From contig JANQSC010000048.1 in assembly GCA_028284235.1 (NCBI GenBank), positions 41,470 to 105,469 of the forward strand: a stretch of 64,000 nt of DNA, written 5' to 3'. A program made the position numbers and the translations under genes. A model generated the notes under the pieces. That model had not been told where the DNA came from. It made no database searches and saw nothing but the letters and a program-made list of their open reading frames with translations. This stretch comes from Opitutaceae bacterium. Its GTDB lineage: Bacteria; Verrucomicrobiota; Verrucomicrobiia; Opitutales; Opitutaceae. Shown piece after piece: positions 33,643 through 42,296 of this stretch (position 1 is the first letter of the stretch; every line of letters begins with the position of its first letter).

Positions 33643-34365
33643 GTGAAATGGACCGAGGAAGCGTTGTCGGAACTGCCCGTGAAGGGCGTCTTTCGCTTGC
33701 GAGGCGAATCGATGACGCGGATCGAAGTGTTTTCCGATGCGGCGTTCGCATTCGCGGTGACGATGCTCGTGGTTTCGCTCAGTTCGATCCCTCGGAACTA
33801 CGACGAGTTGATTGAGGCGATGAAGGGGATCCCTGCGTTCGCGGCCAGTTTCGCGATTGTAATGGTGTTTTGGGCGGCCCATCGAAATTGGAGTCGCCGC
33901 TTCGGGATTGACGACTCTCTCAGCGTCGTGCTCTCGATCGCGTTGATCTTCGTCGTACTGGTGTACGTGTATCCATTGAAGCTCATCACGAGCACGTTTT
34001 TCTCGTTTGTTTCGGGAGGTTTTTTCCCGTCGGGTTTCGAGATTGGCGGGCCGGAGGAGATCGTTGGACTTCTGTTTATCTATGGAATCGGGGCGTGCGC
34101 TTTGGCGGGGATCCAAGCGGGTCTTTATGCGCGGGCGAGACGCGTGGCCGACGCGCTTTGCCTTGATAGTCGGGAGCGAATCGCGACGCAACTGGATTTC
34201 GCCATGTGGAGCGCTCATTCGATTGTGGGGTTAGGCTCCGCGTTGCTGGCGGTTCTCTTGCCAGCGGCGATTGGGGTGTACGCGGGTTTCGCTTATTTTC
34301 TTATGCCCATAGCGAGTCCGTTGATCGCCAACCACTATCGAAAACGAATACAGTCGCTGGATTGA
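33643..34365 (+). CDS. TMEM175/DUF1211-like ion channel subunit
   Basis: A 240-residue inner-membrane protein from a GTG at 33643; an in-frame ATG at 33712 (MTRIEVFSDAAF) is an alternative start of 217 residues. RIEVFSDAAFAFAVTMLVVSL is the FSD motif of the first helix in the TMEM175 family, where bacterial members are K+-selective or weakly selective cation channels. VMVFWAAHRNWSRRFG in helix 3 also fits. About six hydrophobic segments are seen. It is monocistronic between a perfect inverted repeat and the SGNH gene. Confidence 0.82.
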   Translation: MKWTEEALSELPVKGVFRLRGESMTRIEVFSDAAFAFAVTMLVVSLSSIPRNYDELIEAMKGIPAFAASFAIVMVFWAAHRNWSRRFGIDDSLSVVLSIALIFVVLVYVYPLKLITSTFFSFVSGGFFPSGFEIGGPEEIVGLLFIYGIGACALAGIQAGLYARARRVADALCLDSRERIATQLDFAMWSAHSIVGLGSALLAVLLPAAIGVYAGFAYFLMPIASPLIANHYRKRIQSLD

Positions 34366-34440
34366 GCGGGCTCCGTTGGAAGCGCTTTTTTCCGATGGAT
34401 GTCAAGCGAGTCGAAAATGGGCAGGCAGACTTGGGTTGTG

Positions 34441-34467
34441 CGGACGGCCCGGCGGTCCGTCCCTACC
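34441..34467. repeat. near-palindromic REP-like element
   Basis: GGACGGCCCGGCGGTCCGTCC is nearly self-complementary (21 nt, one mismatched pair) and is followed by CTACC, like family A arms that end in TTCYACC. It lies between the convergent TMEM175-like and SGNH genes. Confidence 0.5.
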
Positions 34468-34503
34468 TTGATCTTCGCATTGTTTGAGTTCCCTTCCGAG
34501 AAT

Positions 34504-35235
34504 TCACTGCATCATTTCTTCGAGAAGCGGGGCCATGCCTTCGACCCAGATTTGGTAACCGGCTGGGCTCAAGTGGAGCTGGTCGGGCATGATCGCGTGG
34601 GCGATAGTGCCATCGGCGGAGGTGAATTTCGGCCCGAGATCCAAAAAACGGATACTGTCGCCATTGTCGAGTTTGGCCATGTCCGCGTTGATGGCGCGGA
34701 TTTTCTTCATACGCATTTCCCAGGGGTCGTCGACATTGCCTCGCATCGTGCGCGGGCCGCGCGGGAAGACGGCGAGAAGAAGGATTTTGGTGTCGGGCAG
34801 TTTCTCGTGGATCATGCGGACGATCTTGCGATTCGCTTTGGCGATATCTTTGGCGGAGTCGTCCATGGTGTTGTTGGTGCCGATCATTAGGACGACGGCT
34901 TTGGGCGACACTTTGTCGAGCTCGCCTTCCTCGATGCGCCAGATGACGTGCTGGGTGCGGTCGCCGCCGATGCCGAAATTGGCCGGCTGGTATTTGCCCC
35001 AGGCCTTTTCCCAGATCTCGGGGACGCTGCCCCAGCCTTGGGTGATGGAGTCGCCGAGAAAGACGACTCCAGCCGGGCCCGAGTTGGCTCGCCGGAGGAA
35101 TGAGGCGTGTTTCTCGAAGAATCCTGGATTGCCGCGTTTGGTGGCTGCGACGCTGGGGTCGTCTCCGAGCGCCGCGTTGGGATAGGAAACGGCGCAGAGC
35201 GCGAGAAGGAGGGAGAGGGAGGTGATGCGTTTCAT
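34504..35235 (-). CDS. exported SGNH hydrolase (PAF-acetylhydrolase-like)
   Basis: A 243-residue exported esterase with a signal peptide (about 24 residues). Block I VVFLGDSITQGWG (Ser63), block II FGIGGDRTQHVIWRIEEGEL, block III VLMIGTNNT and block V MPDQLHLSPAGY (Asp218, His221) make a complete SGNH set. Very similar in layout to domain 1 of the fused esterase at 12183. Probably deacylates glycans or glycan fragments in the periplasm. It is 77 bp downstream of the lipoprotein gene on the same strand. Confidence 0.9.
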   Translation of the reverse strand: MKRITSLSLLLALCAVSYPNAALGDDPSVAATKRGNPGFFEKHASFLRRANSGPAGVVFLGDSITQGWGSVPEIWEKAWGKYQPANFGIGGDRTQHVIWRIEEGELDKVSPKAVVLMIGTNNTMDDSAKDIAKANRKIVRMIHEKLPDTKILLLAVFPRGPRTMRGNVDDPWEMRMKKIRAINADMAKLDNGDSIRFLDLGPKFTSADGTIAHAIMPDQLHLSPAGYQIWVEGMAPLLEEMMQ

Positions 35236-35312
35236 CGATGCAGGTTGGCGGAGAAGCGGCCGAGTGAAAAGCGCATAATCGCGATTGCGAATTGGCGCGG
35301 GACGAGGCGACT

Positions 35313-35897
35313 TCAGCTCTCTACGTCTGGAGCCGCGTTGATCACTTCTTTTTCTTCCGGGGAGGGGAAGTGTTGGAGGAGGTCTTCCATGATCTCGCGC
35401 AGAGGCTTGCGGAGCACGTCTTGGAAGGCCTGGTCCATCTGGTGTCGGCTCATGCTGACTGGGGGAACGTCGCGTTGCGAGTAGGTTCCGAGCGTATTCA
35501 ATTCTCCATACTTGGAAAGCCGGGCGCGAAGGGTGGCGACCAAGTCGCCGCTTGTGTCCTGTTCGAATCGAAACGCGTGGATCTCGAGGAGCGGACCGTC
35601 TCCGGGGGATTCCCGTTCGGTCAACACGTGGACATTGATGGGAAGCTGGTAGACGTAGAGCAATTGTTGCATGACGTCCATGAAGTCCCGGCGACGATTG
35701 TCTTCCATATTGTCGGCCAAGTCGGGCATGCTGGATTGAATCATGGGATTCGCGGAATGCCGGAACTGGATGAAGAGCGTCTCGGATTCGTCTAGGAAGA
35801 TGAACTGGTCCGAATCTTGAAGATTCACACTGGCGCAGGCCGCGAGAAAAAGGGCCGCAGCGGCCGCTGTCGTCTGCAATGCTAGGGTTGATTTCAT
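35313..35897 (-). CDS. hypothetical lipoprotein
   Basis: A 194-residue protein of unrecognised family. The N-terminus MKSTLALQTTAAAAALFLAACASV has a lipobox (LAAC). The body includes FLDESETLFIQFRHSANP, DVMQQLLYVYQLPINVHVLTE, EIHAFRFEQDTSGDLVATLRARL and a helical C-terminal part with QMDQAFQDVLRKPLREIMEDLLQHF. The middle resembles envelope proteins of the DUF4410/LpoB-like kind that carry a mixed alpha/beta fold, but I cannot name one. Divergent from the EHG protein gene with 192 bp between them. Confidence 0.6.
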   Translation of the reverse strand: MKSTLALQTTAAAAALFLAACASVNLQDSDQFIFLDESETLFIQFRHSANPMIQSSMPDLADNMEDNRRRDFMDVMQQLLYVYQLPINVHVLTERESPGDGPLLEIHAFRFEQDTSGDLVATLRARLSKYGELNTLGTYSQRDVPPVSMSRHQMDQAFQDVLRKPLREIMEDLLQHFPSPEEKEVINAAPDVES

Positions 35898-36089
35898 GGG
35901 TCCCGTTTTGTTTGTGTGAAAAAACTAGTGGCTGGTTAGTCGCTACGCAAGAGGGTAATAGACTGGATCGGGCCGTTCTGGTTCTCGTTTTTCGCTAATA
36001 AGTTGCAACCTTTCGTCCCGAGTTGTGTAGTGTAGTACTAGCTGCGCGCGTGTGGATGCGTGGTGAAACCTCACAATGGAGCAAAAATT

Positions 36090-37208
36090 ATGAATTACCC
36101 TTCGATTCTACCTTCTTTGCCAAAGGCGACGCGTTTTTCTGTCGCGACTGGCTCGTTTATCATCTGCTTGGCAGCGTCAACCGCGAGTTGGGCGGACGCG
36201 ACTTACGAAGAGGCCTTCGAATTCGAGCGCGAGATCGCGGGAGAACGGGTCGAGATCAAGCACGAGCACGGGAATATTGCTATTCACGGATGGGATCAGC
36301 CGGGTTTGAAGATCTCGGGTGAGAAGATCGTTCGAGCGCGCAATCTCGAAACGGCGGAAAACTACGCCCAATCCGTGAACGTGGAGATTTCGCAAGGAGG
36401 CGGTGAAATCCGAGTCGAAACCGTTCGGCCCAAGAAAAGCAAGGCGTGGCAAATTCGAAGGGATCAAGTGAACTACGAATTGTACTTGCCGCGGGCGTTG
36501 CTGGTGGAGTTGGAGAGCGAGCACGGGAGCGTGATGGTAACGGATTTCGCCAATGGCGTTTCTGTCGAGGGCGAGCATGGCCGGCTTTCTGTCGAGTCGA
36601 TCGGGGAATTCGTCGAAGTGGAGCACGAGCATGGAGACGTGTCGATCGCGGGGATCGACGGGGCTGTCGAGGTCAAGACCGAGCACGGGAAACTGAATAT
36701 TCAAGCGGTTTCGGGGCTTCTGGAGCTGGAGCACGAGCATGGAAACGCGACGCTCGACGGGATCGACGGGGAAGTTGAAGCGAAGGTGGAGCACAGCGGT
36801 TTGACGATTTCGGACGTTCGTGGATCCCTCGATTTGAAGCACGAGCACGGCCGCGTTTCGCTGGCGGGAATTCAAGGTAATCTGCGCGTGAACAAAGACC
36901 ACGGCTCGCTAGCGGTCGAGGGGATCGAAGGTGGAATCGACGCGAAAGTCGAACACGCGAACACTCGTATCCACACCGCCGAAGGGGCGTCGGCCCATTA
37001 TGAGATCGAGGGGGAACACAGCAATATCAAGCTGGTGCTCGCTCGCGCCGACGAGGCTCGTTACTCGCTCAAGGCGGATAAGGGGCGCATCGTGACCAGC
37101 TTGCCAATCAATATCGTTAAAGGAAAAGACTGGCAAGCGGCGACCAGCCAGCACGGCGCTCCCAACGTGGTTGTATCCACGGACCATGGGGACATCTCCA
37201 TCGAGTAG
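36090..37208 (+). CDS. EHG-repeat beta-solenoid protein, 18-residue period
   Basis: A 372-residue exported protein; ATG 36090 has GGAG 8 nt upstream and a signal to about residue 36 (SFIICLAASTASWADA). After a lead domain with a first KHEHG (His60), the motif EHG/EHS/DHG recurs with His at residues 145, 163, 181, 199, 217, 235, 253, 271 and 289, exactly 18 residues apart, then at 310 and 366. Between them are short beta segments and GI(D/E/Q)G turns. The pattern is like a DUF4097-type putative adhesin, a right-handed beta-solenoid, with EH replacing the usual SG turn, stacking one His (often with a second His or Glu two residues earlier) on each coil. A His ladder could bind metal; this is inference. 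Confidence 0.75.
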   Translation: MNYPSILPSLPKATRFSVATGSFIICLAASTASWADATYEEAFEFEREIAGERVEIKHEHGNIAIHGWDQPGLKISGEKIVRARNLETAENYAQSVNVEISQGGGEIRVETVRPKKSKAWQIRRDQVNYELYLPRALLVELESEHGSVMVTDFANGVSVEGEHGRLSVESIGEFVEVEHEHGDVSIAGIDGAVEVKTEHGKLNIQAVSGLLELEHEHGNATLDGIDGEVEAKVEHSGLTISDVRGSLDLKHEHGRVSLAGIQGNLRVNKDHGSLAVEGIEGGIDAKVEHANTRIHTAEGASAHYEIEGEHSNIKLVLARADEARYSLKADKGRIVTSLPINIVKGKDWQAATSQHGAPNVVVSTDHGDISIE

Positions 37209-37315
37209 ATTGCATGTCTTGATTCGGTGAATACAACATTCTGCTGTCCTAGGGTTTGACTTTCTTTCCCGTTAGCACGCCTAGGTTTCACATTGAGGAG
37301 TTTCTGGCGTTGGGA

Positions 37316-37386
37316 AACGCGCCGGGACGTCGCGTTCCACCCTAAGCTCAAGCAGATAGAGGTGGAACCCGACGTCCCGGCGGGTT
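37316..37386. repeat. palindromic repeat element, family A, second copy
   Basis: Arms of 26 nt at 37316-37341 (AACGCGCCGGGACGTCGCGT...) and 37361-37386 are inverted copies of each other and of the inner arms at 21958-22029, with a 19-nt loop. It lies between the convergent EHG-repeat and TPR genes. Confidence 0.75.
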
Positions 37387-37427
37387 CAAGTCGCCGCCTG
37401 TATGCGTTCGCAGGGACAGTGTCTCGT

Positions 37428-39644
37428 CTACAATCGTGCTCCTGAGGAAAGGTCGGGGGACTGCTGGCCTCGGTTGCGCCGCCAGTCGCTGGAGCTCGGT
37501 TGCCGGTAGGCGTTTCGTTCGCGATTCCAGAAATACTGGTCGTTGTGGTCCGTCCGCTTGGTCAACTCGTAGGCGGCTTCGGCAATCTGCTTCGATTTCC
37601 AAACGGTGTCGCTCAGATAGCGTCCGGCTCGGATTCCCGCGGCGCTCATGCGCTTTTCGTATAGGCGGAGTTCGAGGAACTGAGCGGTGGCCGCTTCGTA
37701 GTTGCCTTCTTTATACAAAAGGTATCCGGCCAGCGCTCTGCTGGTGCGCATGTACTCGCCCCAGCGCGGGGCGTGTGGACGGGTTTTATAGTTTACGCCA
37801 GGTACGGGGAGCATGGCGGTGTACAAGTCGTCGTCGAGGGCGAAGTCTCCGATGCGGCGTTCTTTTTCGAATACGCCTTGGTACTGGGAAATGGCGTCCG
37901 CGGGTCGGCCTTGGTCTTCGGACAGGATGGCGAGTCGCATACGCATTTCGAACGAGAGCCCCAAGTCCGCCGGATACCAAAACCCGGTGCCGGTGATATA
38001 GGAAGCGCCGCGTTGTTTGGCGTGCGCTTCTTCCAGCGCGAAGGCGGCTTTGTAGTAGGCGATGGCTTTTTTGGGGTTGCCTCTTCCTTCGGCGACGACG
38101 CCGAGGTAGGCGAGCGTTCGGGAGTCGCCGGCGTCTGCTTTGATCGCTTTTTCAAGAGTCGCTTCGGCTCTGTCCCATTGCCGTTGGTTGATGCGTTCCC
38201 ACGCCCAGCGGAGGTAGTGGGCGGCGGTGGTGTGCCGGCCGTTGTTCCAGGTGAGAGTGGATTGCTCGAGGTAGTCGTCGACGCGGTTTTGGCGAGCGTA
38301 GACTTCGGCAAGGGCGTAGGAAACGAGATGGTTGTCGGGCTGCATTTTGAGGACTTTTTTCCAGCCTCGCTCCGCCGATTCATAGTCGTTGTACTGCCGG
38401 GCCATCAGAGCGATATAGTCGTGCACGCGCGGATCGTTCGAATGGAGGTTGAGCGCTTGGTTTCGATAGGCGGCGGAGTTTCGCAGCAGGCGGTCGGCCA
38501 TTTGGTCGTGTTGTCGGGCGCGGCGGTAGGCGGCGGCGGTGGGGTACTGCGTGTATTCGTAAATGTAGTTCCCATGTTTCTCCGACCATTGTCGAATGCG
38601 AGTGAGAGACATGGAGCGGGCCATGTGCTGGCCGGACGCTACTGCCATAATGTGACGCATGGTGTGGAGTACTTCGGGGTCGGGGTCGCCAATGGCCATG
38701 GCTTTACGCATGTAGCCCTCGCTGTTCGCCCATAGGGTTAGCTTCGCTTCGAGCCGGCCCATGCCGATGATGGAGCCGAGGTGGTTCGGGTCGAGTTTCA
38801 ACGCGTTTTGAAAGTAGCCGCGGGCTCGAGCGATCTCGGCTTTCCACAAGGCGTTTCCTTGCATACGATAGTAGGTCGTGTTACCGCTGGCGCCGACGTA
38901 GTGCTCGTGGACTTCCAGCTCGTCGAGAAGGAAACGACCGAAGCGAAACCATCGGTCCGGGTCGTCCGGCTTCTCCGCGATGTGCCAGTCGAGCAGGCGG
39001 CAGCTTTCCGCGTAGGTTTCGTCGCCGATGAATCGGTTGGCGTTGGAGGCCTTCAGCAGCTCGTCGGCGATTTCCTGGAGCGTGTTGTAGGCGCGGCCTT
39101 TTTCCGCGGCTTTGACCAAGTCCTTGCTCAGCGACACCGGGTTTTTTGAAGATGTGAGCTTGAGGGCCTTTTTCAGCTCCCCTTTGGCCCATGCCTGGAG
39201 CCCGTTTTTGTCTTTTGGGTCGAGAGCGCGAGCGGTCTCCATGTCGATTTGAGCCCGGCGCTCGTCGCCCATCCAGGCGGCGCAGACTGCGCGTTTTGAG
39301 TACGCGTCGGCGACGCGCGGATTCCACGCCATCGATAGGGACAGCTGTTTGCGGCCCCGTTCGTAGTCGCCCAGCGCGACGAGGGCGGACGCGTAGACGA
39401 ATCGAGCCACGCTGTCGGTGGTGTCGGCGTTGATGGCGGCGCTGGCCTGATTGGCGGCGTCGGCATTTTTCCCCGCTTGCAGGGAGGCGATGGCTTGGGC
39501 GGACGCGGGACTCCGCTCGGGCTGAAATAGCTCGGCGCGGGGCGCGTTCGCTTTTTCGGGGATTTTCGGATCGGTGGAGCTCGAGGCCCCGCATCCGGTC
39601 AATGCGATGGTGACGACGATAAAAAGCGGGATAAGCCGTGACAT
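37428..39644 (-). CDS. TPR-repeat lipoprotein
   Basis: A 738-residue protein with a lipoprotein signal (MSRLIPLFIVVTIALTGCGAS, Cys18). Many tetratricopeptide-like helical pairs follow: AGKNADAANQASAAINADTTDSVARFVYASALVALGDYERG, YFQNALKLDPNHLGSIIGMGRLEAKL, YESAERGWKKVLKMQPDNHLVSYALAEVY, and RAEATLEKAIKADAGDSRTLAYLGVVAEGRGNPKKAIAYYKAAF. TPRs mediate protein-protein contacts, so it is likely an envelope-bound scaffold or secretion/assembly factor. The C-terminal ~60 residues are polar and low complexity (QPSSSDWRRNRGQQSPDLSSG). No partner is evident. Confidence 0.82.
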   Translation of the reverse strand: MSRLIPLFIVVTIALTGCGASSSTDPKIPEKANAPRAELFQPERSPASAQAIASLQAGKNADAANQASAAINADTTDSVARFVYASALVALGDYERGRKQLSLSMAWNPRVADAYSKRAVCAAWMGDERRAQIDMETARALDPKDKNGLQAWAKGELKKALKLTSSKNPVSLSKDLVKAAEKGRAYNTLQEIADELLKASNANRFIGDETYAESCRLLDWHIAEKPDDPDRWFRFGRFLLDELEVHEHYVGASGNTTYYRMQGNALWKAEIARARGYFQNALKLDPNHLGSIIGMGRLEAKLTLWANSEGYMRKAMAIGDPDPEVLHTMRHIMAVASGQHMARSMSLTRIRQWSEKHGNYIYEYTQYPTAAAYRRARQHDQMADRLLRNSAAYRNQALNLHSNDPRVHDYIALMARQYNDYESAERGWKKVLKMQPDNHLVSYALAEVYARQNRVDDYLEQSTLTWNNGRHTTAAHYLRWAWERINQRQWDRAEATLEKAIKADAGDSRTLAYLGVVAEGRGNPKKAIAYYKAAFALEEAHAKQRGASYITGTGFWYPADLGLSFEMRMRLAILSEDQGRPADAISQYQGVFEKERRIGDFALDDDLYTAMLPVPGVNYKTRPHAPRWGEYMRTSRALAGYLLYKEGNYEAATAQFLELRLYEKRMSAAGIRAGRYLSDTVWKSKQIAEAAYELTKRTDHNDQYFWNRERNAYRQPSSSDWRRNRGQQSPDLSSGARL

Positions 39645-39772
39645 TGTCGATAGGGGTAGGGGCGAATGTGCCTATGGAAGAACGAACAGGTGTTTTATCT
39701 ATATCCTGCGCGGGGTGGGATCAAGACAAAGCGATGTTGATCCCTTGCTAGCTTGCGAAGTCGCTTATTTGT

Positions 39773-40306
39773 TCACATTCGCTCCCGAGAAACGAATTTT
39801 GCCAGTATGAGCCCGGCAATCGCGGTGCCGACTGCGGTGTAGGCGAAATTGGAAAATTGCCAACTCCAGGACTGGTGCCACCAAATGGCGTCCCCGAAGC
39901 GAGCGAGAAAGGAGCCAGCAACTCCAGCCAGGACAACGAATCCGACGCGACCCCAGTAAGCTGTCTTTTTGCAAATCTGTTTGAGGAGAATTGCGAGTAG
40001 AAGGCAGTATAGCCAGCCGTGAATGAAGCCCGTCCCCATCATTGCCATGGGGCTGGCGACGCCATTGCGTTTGATGTGGACGGTCGCGATCGGACCTCGT
40101 TTCTGGAGCTCCTCCATATTGTCGGTTCCTGGGTCCGGGAATATATAGGCGCCGTCTGCGGGAAATTGTTCTTTTAGCGAGAGCGCCACTGTGTCATTGG
40201 ACGTGCCAAGAAGACTATAAGGAATGCCGCTGATTCCGTAATATATAAATCCCCACATAAAGAGCGCGAGCCCGGCGAGGAAGGTGCCGAGGAATAGGTT
40301 TTTCAT
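39773..40306 (-). CDS. conserved hypothetical membrane protein
   Basis: A 177-residue inner-membrane protein. ATG 40306 (MKNLFLGTFLAGLALFMWGFIYY) is chosen because the upstream in-frame extension to 40387 is unlike a protein start. It has a first membrane segment at residues 4-24, a periplasmic region with FPADGAYIFPDPG and GPIATVHIKRNG, and three more segments towards the C-terminus. Similar proteins with a GTxLAGLxLFxWGF start are widespread; no function is assigned that I recognise. Confidence 0.65.
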   Translation of the reverse strand: MKNLFLGTFLAGLALFMWGFIYYGISGIPYSLLGTSNDTVALSLKEQFPADGAYIFPDPGTDNMEELQKRGPIATVHIKRNGVASPMAMMGTGFIHGWLYCLLLAILLKQICKKTAYWGRVGFVVLAGVAGSFLARFGDAIWWHQSWSWQFSNFAYTAVGTAIAGLILAKFVSRERM

Positions 40307-40476
40307 ATTAGTATTGGGGGTCGAATTGCGTGAGAGCGATGAAAGTGCAGAGAGTGGCAGTTGATATACCGGATGGCAAGCTGGCAAGAAGTGGAGTTTG
40401 GGTGTTTATTGCCACGATCGACCCGCGATGCGGGATTCGATAAACGCGGTCGTTTTGCTCGATCCGTTTTCTTGAT

Positions 40477-41133
40477 CTAGCCTGAAGAGTCCGACTTCGC
40501 TGTTCCGAGCAACCATACTGACTCGGTCGCCGCGCATTTGCCTTTTAGACCATCGGGTAGATCGACGCGTTCGAGGCGTTCCAGCGTATAGTGACTGCGG
40601 TAGTGGCGCCTGACTTCTTCGTCTTCTACGGAAAACGGTGGGCCATCCATTTTCGATTGGTCGTATTGATAGCAAACGAGCAGTTGCGGAGCCGTATCTG
40701 TAATTTCCTTAAGGTGTGCGGCGTATCGCTGTCGTGTATTCTCTGGCAAAGCGACCAATGCGGCACGGTCGTAAACTGCTTGGACAGGCCCGAGACTGTC
40801 TCGGGTCAGTTCAAATAGGTCGCCCACGAAAATCTCAATCCCGGGTGCCCGGTAGCGCCTGAGATTGCCTTGGCTTTCGATTTCCGGTTTCAATGCAAGA
40901 TCGCTAAAAAGCTGACCGACGGCAATTGGGCTCAACTCGATGCCTGCGACGCAATAGCCTTGCGAGAGAAGCCATGCGATATCGAGCGTTTTTCCACACA
41001 AGGGAAGAAACAGGCGGCTGTCTTTGGCAAGATCGAGCTGCTTTAGGTGTTTTACGAGGAATGGGTTAACGTCCGCTTGATGGAATCCAATGTCCAAGGA
41101 CTCCCATCTTTCGTGCCAAAACTGTGTATCCAT
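40477..41133 (-). CDS. tpm: thiopurine S-methyltransferase
   Basis: A 218-residue cytoplasmic enzyme that methylates thiol or selenium-containing compounds with S-adenosylmethionine. MDTQFWHERWESLDIGFHQADVNPFLVKH, then RLFLPLCGKTLDIAWLLSQGYCVAGIELSPIAV, VGDLFELT, VYDRAALVALPENTRQRYAAHL and PPFSVEDEEVRRHY are highly characteristic of bacterial Tpm, best known from Gammaproteobacteria and associated with tellurite or selenium resistance. It ends 12 bp before the CNNM/CorC gene on the same strand. The family distribution makes horizontal transfer possible. Confidence 0.92.
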   Translation of the reverse strand: MDTQFWHERWESLDIGFHQADVNPFLVKHLKQLDLAKDSRLFLPLCGKTLDIAWLLSQGYCVAGIELSPIAVGQLFSDLALKPEIESQGNLRRYRAPGIEIFVGDLFELTRDSLGPVQAVYDRAALVALPENTRQRYAAHLKEITDTAPQLLVCYQYDQSKMDGPPFSVEDEEVRRHYRSHYTLERLERVDLPDGLKGKCAATESVWLLGTAKSDSSG

Positions 41134-41145
41134 ATATTAGTTGGG

Positions 41146-42207
41146 TTATTGCCTGTCTTCTGGCGGGAGCAGCCCCATATCGCGGGCGCGTTCCTCCCAG
41201 CGCCGGCGGGCGAGTTCGCGCATGTCGACTTCCGAGTCGGATTCGTCCACGATTTCGAGTCCGATGAGCGTTTCGATGACGTCTTCGAGGGTCACGAGTC
41301 CGCTAGTTCCGCCGTATTCGTCAACGACGATGGCGATGTGCTCGTTGTTGGTGAGAAGGGTGTCGAAGAGTTTGGAGAGCGTGTCGTGTTCCGTGACGTT
41401 GCGAATAGGGCGTCGCAGCTCGGACAGTTTCGTTTCAGACCTGCCGTTGGCGATCGCCTGGAGAATGTCGGTTTTCAAGATGTACCCTGAGATGTCGTCT
41501 TTATTGTTCGAATACGATGGGATTCGAGTGAAACGAGCGGATTGCGGAAGGTTGATCGCTTCTCCGCAGGTGAGGGATTCGGACAAGCTGCCCAGTACCG
41601 TGCGCGGGGTCATGATGTCTTCGATACGCAGATCGCGGAAGCGGATGAGGCTGCGGATCATGCGCGACTCGTTTTCGGCGAGAACGCCTTCGCTTTTGCC
41701 GATATGGGCGAGGGCGATGAACTCGTCGCGGCTTACGCTGGCGGCTGATTTGTCTTTGGACTGGAGGAGCGCGGTGATCCGTTTGGAGAGGACCACGAGC
41801 GGGTAGGTTCCGATGACGATGGCGTGGCAGGCGTAGGTGGTGAATCCGGCGAGGGTTCGCCAGTGCTGGGCGCCGAGGGTCTTGGGGATGATCTCGGAAA
41901 GGATGAGAATGAGGAGGGTCAGAATGGCGGAGATGACGCCGAAATATACTTCGCCGAACACGGCGACGGCTTGCGAGCCGACTCCTGCCGCGCCTACGGT
42001 GTGGGCGATGGTGTTGAGGGTGAGGATGGCGGCGAGCGACTGGTCGATATTGCCTTTGAGTTGCCCGAGTCGTTTGCCGTAGCGGGCGTCGCTGCGTTCC
42101 TTTTGCCTTACGAAAGAGGGGGGCATGGACAGGAGAGCCGCTTCGAGAATCGAGCAGAGAAACGAAACTCCGAGGGCGAGGATCAAGTAGCCAATGAGGG
42201 CGATCAT
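41146..42207 (-). CDS. CNNM/CorC-family transporter (DUF21 + CBS pair)
   Basis: A 353-residue inner-membrane protein. The DUF21 domain covers roughly residues 1-185 with four hydrophobic segments (MIALIGYLILALGVSFLCSILEAALLS; AILTLNTIAHTVGAAGVG; ISAILTLLILILSEIIPKTLGA). A CBS pair follows (IEDIMTPRTVLGSL; ISGYILKTDIL; HIAIVVDEYGGTSGLVTLEDVIETLIGLEIVDESD). It lacks the C-terminal CorC_HlyC domain usual in longer members. Family members are implicated in Mg2+ or other cation export. The tpm gene starts 12 bp downstream of its stop. Confidence 0.88.
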   Translation of the reverse strand: MIALIGYLILALGVSFLCSILEAALLSMPPSFVRQKERSDARYGKRLGQLKGNIDQSLAAILTLNTIAHTVGAAGVGSQAVAVFGEVYFGVISAILTLLILILSEIIPKTLGAQHWRTLAGFTTYACHAIVIGTYPLVVLSKRITALLQSKDKSAASVSRDEFIALAHIGKSEGVLAENESRMIRSLIRFRDLRIEDIMTPRTVLGSLSESLTCGEAINLPQSARFTRIPSYSNNKDDISGYILKTDILQAIANGRSETKLSELRRPIRNVTEHDTLSKLFDTLLTNNEHIAIVVDEYGGTSGLVTLEDVIETLIGLEIVDESDSEVDMRELARRRWEERARDMGLLPPEDRQ

Positions 42208-42296
42208 TGGGGCGCATTAGGCAGAAACTTGGTTTCCAGCGCAATGCAAAGTGGAGAGATTTGAGGAGGGGGCTCGTTCGGTCGCCGTTTTGTTCC

